Assembly: GCA_016794425.1 (NCBI GenBank)
Contig: JAEUHR010000023.1
Coordinates: 267,387-331,386 of the forward strand
Origin: Planctomycetota bacterium
GTDB lineage: Bacteria > Planctomycetota > UBA1135 > UBA2386
Length of the DNA: 64,000 nucleotides
Direction: 5' to 3'
The position numbers and the translations under genes are program-made. The notes below the pieces were generated by a model. That model was not told where the DNA came from. It worked only from the letters and a program-made list of their open reading frames with translations, and did no database searches. This document shows positions 25,937 through 33,986 of this stretch, in pieces; within the stretch, counting starts at the first letter, position 1, and every line of letters begins with the position of its first letter.

Positions 25937-27736
25937 TCAGCGGAGCCGCACCGTGACCGGATCCGCGCCGGCGACCAGCTCGAACTCGGCCGTGGTGCGT
26001 TCGCCGTCGCCGAGCCGCACGCGCCGCGTCACGCCGGGGATCGGCAGGAACGGCACCTCGACGCGGCCGTCGGCGTCGGTGCACAGCCCCCGCCACCAGC
26101 CCGTCCGCGCGTGCCAGAGGTGGACCAGCAGCGACTGCATCGGCTCGCCGGAGGCGACCGTGCGCGTGCCGGCGGGCCACACCTGCGCGCCGGCGACCGG
26201 CTGCCCGCCGGCATCGAGCAGGCGCAGCGCCATGCGCGGGAACGGTGCCAGCGCCAGCCGTTCGGCGTGCTCGCCGCCGGTGATCTCGAACCGCTCGGCG
26301 ACCCAGCCGGTGTCGGTGACGACCGCGACGCGCCAGACGCCGAGCGCGAGCCGCGTCACGAGCCCGCCGGCGCCGGCGACCGGCAGCACGACGGCGCCGT
26401 CGCGCAGCAACACCCCCTCGGTCGCCGGCGCCAGGAACGCGATCGCGCCGCGCGCCGGCCCGCCGCGATCGTCGACGACCTGCAGCGCCAGCGTGGCCGC
26501 GGCCGGCGCCGGCCGCGTGCCGTCGTCGCTCGGCGCCGGCAACGGCAGCGCGCGGCCGGGCAGCGCCGGCAGCAGCGGCAGTTCGCCGAGTTCGCCCGAC
26601 GGCGGCAGCAGCGTCAGGTGGCACGAGTGCAGTTCCGCCGGCACACCGTCGAACTCGACGCGACCGTCGGGGCCGACCGGCACCACGAACGTGCGCGTGT
26701 CGTGGTAGTAGCTGTTCTGGCCGCTGACCAGCTTGCAGACCGCCGCCAGGTGCGCGACGGTGCCGGCCGGCACGACGCCGGCGGAACCGACCAGCGGCGC
26801 TTCGCGCGGCAGCGTGAACTTGAGACCGTCCGCCGGCGGCCGCGCGACCTTGCGGTCGTCGACCCAGAACATGCCGGCGAAGCGCCCGCAGGCGACCGCG
26901 GGGCGGCCCGGCGCCGACGCGAACAGCAGCAGCGGCCGGGCCCGGTCGCCCTTCTGCAGATCGCCGTCGCCGCAGACGACGACGGTGCCGAGCCCGTCGG
27001 TGCCGACCTGGCCCAGCTGTCGTTCGCGGTGGTCGTCGGTCGCCGCGAAGCCGTCGACGCCCCACGCCGGCCGCTGGCCGAACCGCTGCACGAGGCGCGC
27101 GCCGGCAACCGGCGCACCGGCCTCGTCGACGACGCGCACCGGCAGCGACAGCGGCGGCGGTAGCACGGCGCGGGTCGGGTTCGGGTCCGAACACCACAGC
27201 GGCTGGCCGTCGCCGGTGCGCACCTCGAGCAGCCAGCGCGGCTGCAGCGGCGGCACGACGGTGCCGTCGCGCAGTTCGAGCTGCTGCTCGACGCCGGGTT
27301 CGGGCGTGACCGCGAACAGCTGCAGCGGACCGTGCTCGCGCCACGCGTCGAGGCCTTCGACCGGCACCGCGACCGGCGCCGCGGCCGCGCTGGCGCGCAG
27401 CTCGAGCATCGCGCCGGCGCCGAAGTAGCCGACCGGCCGGGCGACCGCGCAGCCGGCGGCGGCGGTGCGCGTCGCCCAGACGACGTAGCACAGGCCCTCG
27501 CGCAGTTTCGCGGTGGCGCGGCCGCGCGCGTCGGCGGCGACCACCAGCGCGTCGCGCGGCCCGGCCGTGCCGACGTGCGGCAGCCAGCCGACGAACGTCA
27601 CGACCGCGCCGGCCAGCGGTTCGCCGGCCGCATCGCGCACCAGCGCGAACGTCGGTCGGCGCACCGGTCCCGGCTGCGCCGCGAGCCCGGCCGCCAGCGC
27701 GCCGCAGGTGAGTCCGAGCCGAAATGCCGATCGCAT
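25937..27736 (-). CDS. Secreted protein with repeated Ig-like/carboxypeptidase-regulatory domains
   Basis: The protein has 599 residues with a signal peptide ending near GLAAQ. Several copies of the pattern LVRDAAGEPLAGAVVTFVG, VRVVDEAGAPVAGARLVQR, LQVVDDRGGPARGAIAFL and LRLLDAGGQPVAGAQVW occur, each followed by a beta-rich stretch with (T)DADGR. These are typical of carboxypeptidase-regulatory-like (transthyretin-like) beta-sandwich domains used as spacers or binding modules outside the cytoplasm. No enzyme domain is visible. It is divergent from a lipoprotein gene at 27796, with only 59 bases between starts. Confidence 0.8.
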   Translation of the reverse strand: MRSAFRLGLTCGALAAGLAAQPGPVRRPTFALVRDAAGEPLAGAVVTFVGWLPHVGTAGPRDALVVAADARGRATAKLREGLCYVVWATRTAAAGCAVARPVGYFGAGAMLELRASAAAAPVAVPVEGLDAWREHGPLQLFAVTPEPGVEQQLELRDGTVVPPLQPRWLLEVRTGDGQPLWCSDPNPTRAVLPPPLSLPVRVVDEAGAPVAGARLVQRFGQRPAWGVDGFAATDDHRERQLGQVGTDGLGTVVVCGDGDLQKGDRARPLLLFASAPGRPAVACGRFAGMFWVDDRKVARPPADGLKFTLPREAPLVGSAGVVPAGTVAHLAAVCKLVSGQNSYYHDTRTFVVPVGPDGRVEFDGVPAELHSCHLTLLPPSGELGELPLLPALPGRALPLPAPSDDGTRPAPAAATLALQVVDDRGGPARGAIAFLAPATEGVLLRDGAVVLPVAGAGGLVTRLALGVWRVAVVTDTGWVAERFEITGGEHAERLALAPFPRMALRLLDAGGQPVAGAQVWPAGTRTVASGEPMQSLLVHLWHARTGWWRGLCTDADGRVEVPFLPIPGVTRRVRLGDGERTTAEFELVAGADPVTVRLR

Positions 27737-27795
27737 GGCCGGCTCAGTATGCCGCGGGCTCCAGTCCGGTTCCGCGACATGCCGATGAACTGCAC

Positions 27796-28266
27796 ATGCG
27801 ATCCCGTCTGCTCGCCACGTTCGCGTTCGCCGTGCTGGCCGGCGCCTGCGGCGGCGACCCCGATCTCGCCGCCGCGGCGGACACGCTGGCGCAGTTCCAG
27901 GCCGCGCTGCTGCGCGGCGACGAGGCCGCCTGCCGCACGCTGCTGACGCGCGAGTCGGCGGCCGCGGTCGCCGAGCTGCCGTGGCAGCAGCTGCGCACGC
28001 GGCAGCCGCTGGTCGTGCTCGGCACCGAACGCGGCGCCGGCGAGTTCCTGGTGCAGGTCGCCGACCCGAACGAGGGCGGCCGCCGATCGGAGTTCGTCGT
28101 CGTGCGCGAACACGGGCGGTTCTGCGTCGACCTGGTCGCGACCGCGGGCCGGCACGGCGAAGTCGTCGAGGCCAGCGGCACCACCGAGCAGTTCGAGCCG
28201 CGCGAACTGACGCCGGCCGACCACGACCGCATCCGGCAGTACGAACTCGCGCAGCCGCCGCGTTGA
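27796..28266 (+). CDS. Small lipoprotein of unknown function
   Basis: The protein has 156 residues. The N-terminus MRSRLLATFAFAVLAGACGG carries a lipobox (LAGAC), which fixes the start at 27796. The mature part begins with DTLAQFQAALLRGDEAACRT and later LLTRESAAAVAELPW, a pattern of secreted domains of the NTF2-like or DUF4878-like type (a helix, then a beta-sheet ending FVVVREHGRFCVDLVATAG). Members of that class bind small ligands or form scaffolds, but nothing specific can be assigned. It lies 71 bases upstream of trxB on the same strand. Confidence 0.75.
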   Translation: MRSRLLATFAFAVLAGACGGDPDLAAAADTLAQFQAALLRGDEAACRTLLTRESAAAVAELPWQQLRTRQPLVVLGTERGAGEFLVQVADPNEGGRRSEFVVVREHGRFCVDLVATAGRHGEVVEASGTTEQFEPRELTPADHDRIRQYELAQPPR

Positions 28267-28337
28267 GCGTGCGATCCGTCGGCGCGGGGAAACCGGTTCC
28301 CGTCGGCTCGTAGCACGGCTACCCTGCGCCGAACGCC

Positions 28338-29279
28338 ATGACCGAACCCCGCAAGACGTTGATCCTGGGCTCCGGCCCCGCCGGCTACACCGCGGCGATC
28401 TACGCCGCCCGCGCCAACCTGGCCCCCGTGCTGCTGACCGGCCGCCAGCCCGGCGGCCAGCTGACGATCACCAGCGAGGTCGAGAACTTCCCCGGCTTCC
28501 CGCACGGCGTGATGGGCCCCGAGCTGATGGTGCACTTCCGCGAACAGGCGGCGCGCTTCGGCACCGAGATCCACGACGAGACCGGCGTCAAGGTCGACCT
28601 GAAGCGGCGGCCGTTCACGGTCACGACCGACACCGACCGGGTGTTCCACTGCGAGACGCTGATCGTCTCGACCGGCGCCAGCGCGCTCTACCTCGGCCTG
28701 CCGAACGAGACCAAGCTGCAGGGCCGCGGCGTGTCGGCGTGCGCGACCTGCGACGGCTTCTTCTTCAAGAACAAGCTGGTCTACGTGGTCGGCGGCGGCG
28801 ACTCGGCCTGCGAGGAAGCCAACTTCCTGACCAAGTACGCCAGCAAGGTGCGCCTGGTCGTGCGCCGCGACGCGCTGCGCGCTTCGAAGATCATGCAGCA
28901 GCGCGCGCTGCAGAACCCGAAGATCGAGGTGCTCTGGCACCAGAACGTCACCGACGTGTTCGACGTGCAGAAGGGCAAGGTCACCGGCCTCGAACTGACG
29001 CACACGACGACCGGCAAGAAGCAGCAGGTCGAGGCCGACGGCCTGTTCCTCGCGATCGGGCACCGGCCCAACACCGAACTGTTCCGCGGCGTGCTCGACA
29101 TGGACGACGTCGGCTACATCAAGACCGTGCCGGGCAAGGCCGCGACCAACCTGCCCGGCGTGTTCGCCGCCGGTGACTGCCAGGACAGCTACTACCGCCA
29201 GGCCGTGACCGCGGCCGGCTCCGGCTGCATGGCCGCGATCGAAGCCGAGCGCTGGCTCGAGTCGCAGCACGACCACTGA
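28338..29279 (+). CDS. trxB: Thioredoxin reductase
   Basis: This 313-residue flavoprotein passes electrons from NADPH via FAD to thioredoxin. It shows the FAD-binding ILGSGPAGYTAAIYAARANL, the TGRQPGGQLTITSEVENFPG segment, the redox-active CATC (Cys135, Cys138), the NADPH-binding VVGGGDSACEEANFL and the C-terminal FAD motif FAAGDCQDSYYRQAVTAAG. All key residues are present and the length is typical. It is followed after 15 bases by the toxin-like gene, so the toxin/immunity pair may be expressed from the trxB promoter. Confidence 0.97.
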   Translation: MTEPRKTLILGSGPAGYTAAIYAARANLAPVLLTGRQPGGQLTITSEVENFPGFPHGVMGPELMVHFREQAARFGTEIHDETGVKVDLKRRPFTVTTDTDRVFHCETLIVSTGASALYLGLPNETKLQGRGVSACATCDGFFFKNKLVYVVGGGDSACEEANFLTKYASKVRLVVRRDALRASKIMQQRALQNPKIEVLWHQNVTDVFDVQKGKVTGLELTHTTTGKKQQVEADGLFLAIGHRPNTELFRGVLDMDDVGYIKTVPGKAATNLPGVFAAGDCQDSYYRQAVTAAGSGCMAAIEAERWLESQHDH

Positions 29280-29294
29280 CGCGGCAGGCGCACC

Positions 29295-29738
29295 GTGAAA
29301 CCGAAGGCCACCGTCTCGTTCGGCGGGCTGCTGCTCGCGATCCTCGCCGCGATCTTCTGGCAGGGCAGCGACGATGCGGCTGGTGCCGCGCCGAACGCTC
29401 CGGCACCGGCCACGGTACCGGCACCGGCCGCGCCGGCGCCGCGGCCGACCAGCGCGGTCGGCTTCACGTCGCGCGCGGCGTGGCAGTCGCACTTCGGCAA
29501 GCACGGCGCCGAGTTCGGCGCCATCGACGCCGACCGCTACCTCGCGCTGGCACAACAGCTGCGCGACGCGCCGCTGACGGCCGACGTGCTCGAGTCGGTG
29601 CGCGACAGCGACGGCGTCGTCACGCGCTTCGACCGCCGCAGCGGCGCGTTCGTCGCGTTCCACCGCGACCAGACGATCCGCACGTTCTTCAAGCCGAACG
29701 ACGGCGAGGCCTACTTCCGCCGGCAGACCGCGCGATGA
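29295..29738 (+). CDS. Probable membrane-anchored or exported toxin with a BECR-type RNase domain
   Basis: The protein has 147 residues. Residues 1-25 are a hydrophobic signal or anchor (SFGGLLLAILAAIFW). Residues ~30-55 are an Ala/Pro linker of the kind used to cross the envelope. Residues ~60-147 match the compact C-terminal domain found in many polymorphic and phage-encoded toxins: HFGKHGAEFG (His66, Lys69, His70), DRYLALAQQL, VTRFDRRSGAFVAFHRD and IRTFFKPNDGEAYFRRQ. That class is considered metal-independent RNases, with the His/Lys block and the later Arg/Thr as catalytic candidates. The next gene overlaps as ATGA and is acidic, as expected of an immunity protein. The family match is from memory of the motif; no search was done. 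Confidence 0.6.
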   Translation: MKPKATVSFGGLLLAILAAIFWQGSDDAAGAAPNAPAPATVPAPAAPAPRPTSAVGFTSRAAWQSHFGKHGAEFGAIDADRYLALAQQLRDAPLTADVLESVRDSDGVVTRFDRRSGAFVAFHRDQTIRTFFKPNDGEAYFRRQTAR

Positions 29739-30067
29739 CGCGCGCCAAAGCGGAACGGCGGCTCGCCGACTGGGAGCAGTTCGCGGCCAGTCTGTTCGAC
29801 GGCTACGAGTTCGGCCTCGACGACTACCGCAACGACCTCGACGGCCGCCGGCTGCTCGACGATGCGGCGCTCGACGACGCGCAGCGCCGGCGGCTCGACG
29901 TAGCCGACGCGGTCGTGCGCGCGGCGACCGACGCCGCGGCGGTCTGCGTCTGGGGCAGCCAGGTGGCAGCCAGCGAACGCTTCGAGCCCGACCGGCACTG
30001 GTTCTACTTCCGCGTGCCGAAGCAGCCGGGCGACGAACTGGCGGCCGACCTCAAGCGTCTGCGCTGA
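29735..30067 (+). CDS. Candidate immunity protein for the preceding toxin
   Basis: The protein has 110 residues and no signal peptide, so it is cytoplasmic. It is acidic in its first third (FDGYEFGLDDYRNDLDGR, then DDAALDDAQ), which would suit binding a basic RNase surface, and ends with the pattern HWFYFRVPKQPGDELAADL. The ATG overlaps the toxin stop as ATGA, the classical coupled arrangement of toxin/immunity or toxin/antitoxin pairs. The last 17 bases overlap the end of the convergent membrane mannosyltransferase gene. Function rests on context; the sequence alone is a conserved-looking hypothetical. Confidence 0.55.
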   Translation: MTRAKAERRLADWEQFAASLFDGYEFGLDDYRNDLDGRRLLDDAALDDAQRRRLDVADAVVRAATDAAAVCVWGSQVAASERFEPDRHWFYFRVPKQPGDELAADLKRLR

Positions 30068-31460
30068 CGCGCGGCCGCACCACCAGCGCACCGAGCAGCG
30101 GCAGCAGCATGCCCATCGTCAGCGTCAGCCACTGCGACGGCTCGTCGTGCCGGCGTGCGAACGCCCAGACGAGGTAGCCGAGCGGCGCGCTCAGCGACGC
30201 GATGCAGGCGGCGCGGTGCAGGTAGCCGTGGCCCGCCAGCAACGCGAACGGCACCCACCAGACGTGGTACCACGGCCCGTGCAGCGTCAGTCCGCACGCG
30301 ACCAGCGTCAGCATCACGCCGGCGAGCCCGAGCAGCAGCACGCGCGGCGCCGGCCGCCGCCACGCCTGCACGATCGCGACCCCGAGCACCACGAGCACCG
30401 CCGCGCGGCCGGGCCACAGCACGTGGCGCGCGTCGTCGATGCCGAACACGCGCTGCACGCTCCACAACAGGCTGACCGCGTTCTGCTGCGACTGCCGGCG
30501 CAGGAAGTCGAACGCGCCGTCGACGCGGAAGAACTGCCACCAGAACACCGCCGCCAGCACGCCGCACGCGGCGACGCCGAGCACGAACGCGCCGAGCCGC
30601 CGCTGCCGCGCCGCCACGACGGCGAACAGCGGGCCGAGCAGCGCCGGCACGAACTTGGTCAGCACGCCGACGCCGAGCCAGAACGACGCAGCACCGGCGC
30701 GGGCACTGCACAGCGCCGCGACCGCCGCCATCACCGCGACCAGCAGCAGCGGTTCGTTGTGCGCGTTCGCGACGCATTCGTTCAGCAGCAGCGGGTTCCA
30801 CGCCAGCGCGACGAACGCGCGGTGTTCGCTGCCGGGCCGCACGTGCCGCGCGACGTCGCGCGCCAGCACCGCCGCGACCAGCAGGCAGCCGGCGAACAGC
30901 AGCTTGAACAGGCCGATCGCCACGACCAGCTCGCCCGGTCGCGGCAGGAACTCGAACCGGTGTGCGAGCCACGCGACGGCGCCCTGCAGGTTGGCGACGA
31001 TCGGGCCGTACGGCAGCGGGAAGTCCTTCCACGGTGCGTCGCCGAACGCGAGGAACGGATCGTCGGCGAACTGGCTCGCGACCTGCACGTACGGGTTGCC
31101 GCCGTGCAGCGCCAGCACGCGGCCGCGCACGACGTAGTCGATCGGGTCCATCGACAGGAACGGCGGCACGACGATCGCCGCGACCAGGATCGGCACCGTG
31201 CAGCGCACGAGCTGCCGCAGCGACGGCTGCTGGGCCGCCGCGAGCTGCATGCCGCGCCACCACGCGATGCCGCCGAGCGCGACGAAGCCGACCACGCTGC
31301 CGGCTTCGGCGGCGTTCAGCAGCGGCAGCAGCCACGGCCAGCGCGCCGACTCGCCCCAGACCAGGTGGTGGCGGAACCCGCCCGCCGCCAGCACCAGCAG
31401 CGCCGCGGCCGCGAGCCAGGCGAGGCGGGGCAGGCGGTCGGTGGCGCGAGGCTCTGGCAT
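30051..31460 (-). CDS. Integral membrane GT87-type (DUF2029) glycosyltransferase
   Basis: This 469-residue protein has about ten hydrophobic segments. The loop after the second or third segment has FLSMDPIDYVVRGRVLALHG and GNPYV, followed by FPLPYGPIVANLQGAVAWL. These are typical of polyprenol-phosphate-mannose-dependent mannosyltransferases of the GT87 family, in which an Asp in the first periplasmic loop is catalytic. AWNPLLLNECVANAHNEPLL is also a family hallmark. It would add a sugar outside the membrane. I start at the ATG at 31460; the upstream extension (RGRLGDHPGRRASSLHS) is not membrane-like. It overlaps the immunity gene tail-to-tail by 17 bases. Confidence 0.85.
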   Translation of the reverse strand: MPEPRATDRLPRLAWLAAAALLVLAAGGFRHHLVWGESARWPWLLPLLNAAEAGSVVGFVALGGIAWWRGMQLAAAQQPSLRQLVRCTVPILVAAIVVPPFLSMDPIDYVVRGRVLALHGGNPYVQVASQFADDPFLAFGDAPWKDFPLPYGPIVANLQGAVAWLAHRFEFLPRPGELVVAIGLFKLLFAGCLLVAAVLARDVARHVRPGSEHRAFVALAWNPLLLNECVANAHNEPLLLVAVMAAVAALCSARAGAASFWLGVGVLTKFVPALLGPLFAVVAARQRRLGAFVLGVAACGVLAAVFWWQFFRVDGAFDFLRRQSQQNAVSLLWSVQRVFGIDDARHVLWPGRAAVLVVLGVAIVQAWRRPAPRVLLLGLAGVMLTLVACGLTLHGPWYHVWWVPFALLAGHGYLHRAACIASLSAPLGYLVWAFARRHDEPSQWLTLTMGMLLPLLGALVVRPRVSADA

Positions 31461-31607
31461 GGCGGCGCGGGAGTGTAGCGAACTCGCGCGGCGGCCGGGA
31501 TGGTCGCCGAGACGACCCCTCACGGGCGCTGCCGGCCTCGACCGCGACGTCCGCTGCGACCGCCAGGCAGCGGCACCCCCGGCTGCCCGACGGCGCTCCC
31601 GCGCGCC

Positions 31608-33899
31608 TCACAGGATGGTCACGATGATCTCGTTGCTCAACGTGAAGTCGAACGGCACCGTGCATCCGCCGGTCGCCAGCAGGTCGAGGCCCTGGGCTCC
31701 GAAGTTGGTGCCGATCCACTGCGGATCCGCACTCAGCGTGAAGGTGGTGGTCGGCCCGGCGAAGAGCGCGACGCCGTTGAGGTCGACGCCGAGCTGGCAC
31801 GTCCCGCAGAGGGCGACCGGCGTGACATGCGGACCGACGACCAGCACCGGCACCCCCTGCGCCCCCGTCAGGTGCAGGGAGAACGTGTCGCCCATCGCCG
31901 GCACGCCGGTCGCCGTCAGCGTCAGCGCGCCGCACGAAGGCACCGACGCCTGAAAGTACTGACTCGGCGACAGACCGAGATGGCCGGCATAGAGCGCGAA
32001 CTTCACCAGCTTCGTGGTACCGCCGAAGATCGGGTCCAGGAACGCGTGCGTCCATGCGGCGACGTAGCGGCTGCCCGGCGCCCCACCACTCCTCTCCGCC
32101 GCGATCCCCAGATCGGCGTTCACCCCGGCCGTACCCGGGCCCACGGGGTACTCGGTCACCGCGAGGGAACCAGTCGGCGTGGCGTGCACCGTCGCGAGGT
32201 AGGGCAGCACGTCACTGCTGATCGCAGGCCAGGCTTGCAGGAAGCCCACGGCGAAGCGGGCGCCGTCGCTGTCGACGCAGGGCTCGGTCTGATCGCGCAG
32301 CGCCGGCATCTGCAACAGCGTGGTCAGGTTGGTGGTCCCCGACAGCGACTGGAGGCCGGAGGTCCACAGGCTCGCCATCACGTCGTAGTGGGCGGGACCG
32401 AACGAGGTCGCCGGCTGGTAGCGCTGGTACGTGACGAGGAAGCGCTCCTGCCCATTCACCGGATCGGTCTTCGACGACACCGCGGGGTTCGTGTCGGAGG
32501 CGCCCGAGTAGTCGATCAGGAACGCCTGCACCGGCACGGTGCCCGTGTAGCCGATCACCGTGCCGTAGATGTCCTCGTCGGTGGCGCTGTACTGCTGTTG
32601 CCAGACGACGATCCACTCGCGTGTCGCCGGGGAACCGATGCCGCACGACTTGGCGATCGACGGGTTGCTGACCGGCAACGTGCCCGGATCGACCAGGACG
32701 CCGTTCGCGTGCGCCAAGGACGTGTCGGTGCGGACGATGTTGTAGTGCAGTTCGTCGTCCAGACCCTGCCACGTGACACAGTAGTTGCCAGGCACCGGCC
32801 CATCGGGATTCGGATCGCCACCGACGTCCACGTTCACGCCGCCGACGATGCCGCTGATCGCGAACTGGCTGCTCCACTCGAGTGCGCCGGACACACCGAA
32901 CCCGACGGTGCGGCCCCAGATGCCCGAGTACGACAAACTGTTGCGAGCGGCGACGACGAGGCACTGGTTGTGGCGCGCGTTGCTGGCGACCTTCGGCGCA
33001 GTCCAGTTGAAGGTGCTGATGTCCACCCAGCCGTAGGTCACGGTGAAACCGTCGTCGTCGTAGAACCGGATGAACACGTCGCTGTCGAGCAGGCTGTACA
33101 CCTCCTGGTAGACGATCGCGTGCAAGCCGCCGAACGACCCGAGGTGGGCGACGTCGGTGTGGAAGTACTGCGGCAGGCCGAGCGGCGTCGAGAACACCTG
33201 GATCACCGGGTCGATCGTCAACGGAAACGTCGCTCGGTCGTGGAACGCAGCCGGCACCGTCAACCGGAGCGTCCCGTCGACCAGGGTGCTGGTCACGGGT
33301 GTGCGTTCGCCGGTGGCGTCGAACGCCTCGGCGCGGCCGTAGTGCACCTCGCCGAGTTCGTTCGCGAAGCGGAACCCGCCGCCGTCGAGGGCAGTCACGA
33401 GGAGTTCGGAGTCCACCCGCAGCTGGACCGACAGATCACCAGTGCCTGTTCGCCGCGCGAAGACGAACCGCTGCTCGACCTGCTGGTTCGTCAGCAGGTA
33501 CTGCTCCGCCACGGCTCCGCGGCGGATCACGATCGTCTCCTGGGCCCCACCGCCCGGCGGCGTGCCGCTCTCGCGCACGGGTGCCTCGGCGGCTCCCGTC
33601 GTGAGCACGTGCCCGCCCGCCGTGACGCCGTCGAACACGAAGTCGATCGGGAAGTTGCGCGGCGCGGACGAACCGAAGAACGGGACGAACGTCGCCGAGC
33701 GCACGGTGAACGATGCCTTCCAGTTCCTGCCGCGGGCGAGGATCGCACCATCACCCGGAGCATCGATCACGAGCCGATCGAGTGGCGCCACCGCGGTGTC
33801 TGCCCGGACCTCGACGGCCGGCACTTGCGCCACCATGGACGGACAGAATCCGGCGATGCCGGCGAGGAAGAGCAGGGTCGGAGCGAGATTCGATGGCAT
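31608..33899 (-). CDS. Large secreted protein with C-terminal beta-module
   Basis: The protein has 763 residues with a signal peptide (LLFLAGIAGFCPSMVAQ) that sets the start at 33899. The first third is beta-rich (APGDGAILARGRNWKASFTV). The middle contains repeated short phrases of the type HNQCLVVAARNSLSYSGIWG and REWIVVWQQQYSATDEDIYG, as in exported proteins that look like a worn propeller. The last ~120 residues (CGALTLTATGVPAMGDTFSL, CQLGVDLNGVALFAG, DPQWIGTNFGAQGLDLL) are the C-terminal module common to planctomycete-type secreted proteins. No active site was found. It lies directly downstream of the ECF/kinase locus on the same strand, 87 bases after the kinase stop, so regulation by that system is plausible. 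Confidence 0.85.
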   Translation of the reverse strand: MPSNLAPTLLFLAGIAGFCPSMVAQVPAVEVRADTAVAPLDRLVIDAPGDGAILARGRNWKASFTVRSATFVPFFGSSAPRNFPIDFVFDGVTAGGHVLTTGAAEAPVRESGTPPGGGAQETIVIRRGAVAEQYLLTNQQVEQRFVFARRTGTGDLSVQLRVDSELLVTALDGGGFRFANELGEVHYGRAEAFDATGERTPVTSTLVDGTLRLTVPAAFHDRATFPLTIDPVIQVFSTPLGLPQYFHTDVAHLGSFGGLHAIVYQEVYSLLDSDVFIRFYDDDGFTVTYGWVDISTFNWTAPKVASNARHNQCLVVAARNSLSYSGIWGRTVGFGVSGALEWSSQFAISGIVGGVNVDVGGDPNPDGPVPGNYCVTWQGLDDELHYNIVRTDTSLAHANGVLVDPGTLPVSNPSIAKSCGIGSPATREWIVVWQQQYSATDEDIYGTVIGYTGTVPVQAFLIDYSGASDTNPAVSSKTDPVNGQERFLVTYQRYQPATSFGPAHYDVMASLWTSGLQSLSGTTNLTTLLQMPALRDQTEPCVDSDGARFAVGFLQAWPAISSDVLPYLATVHATPTGSLAVTEYPVGPGTAGVNADLGIAAERSGGAPGSRYVAAWTHAFLDPIFGGTTKLVKFALYAGHLGLSPSQYFQASVPSCGALTLTATGVPAMGDTFSLHLTGAQGVPVLVVGPHVTPVALCGTCQLGVDLNGVALFAGPTTTFTLSADPQWIGTNFGAQGLDLLATGGCTVPFDFTLSNEIIVTIL

Positions 33900-33986
33900 G
33901 GCGGGACCGTTGGCGATGCGCGACACATCGCCGCGCGGTCCCTCAGAAGGAACGGCGCGCCGAGCGAACGGCGCGCGGCCCACGAT

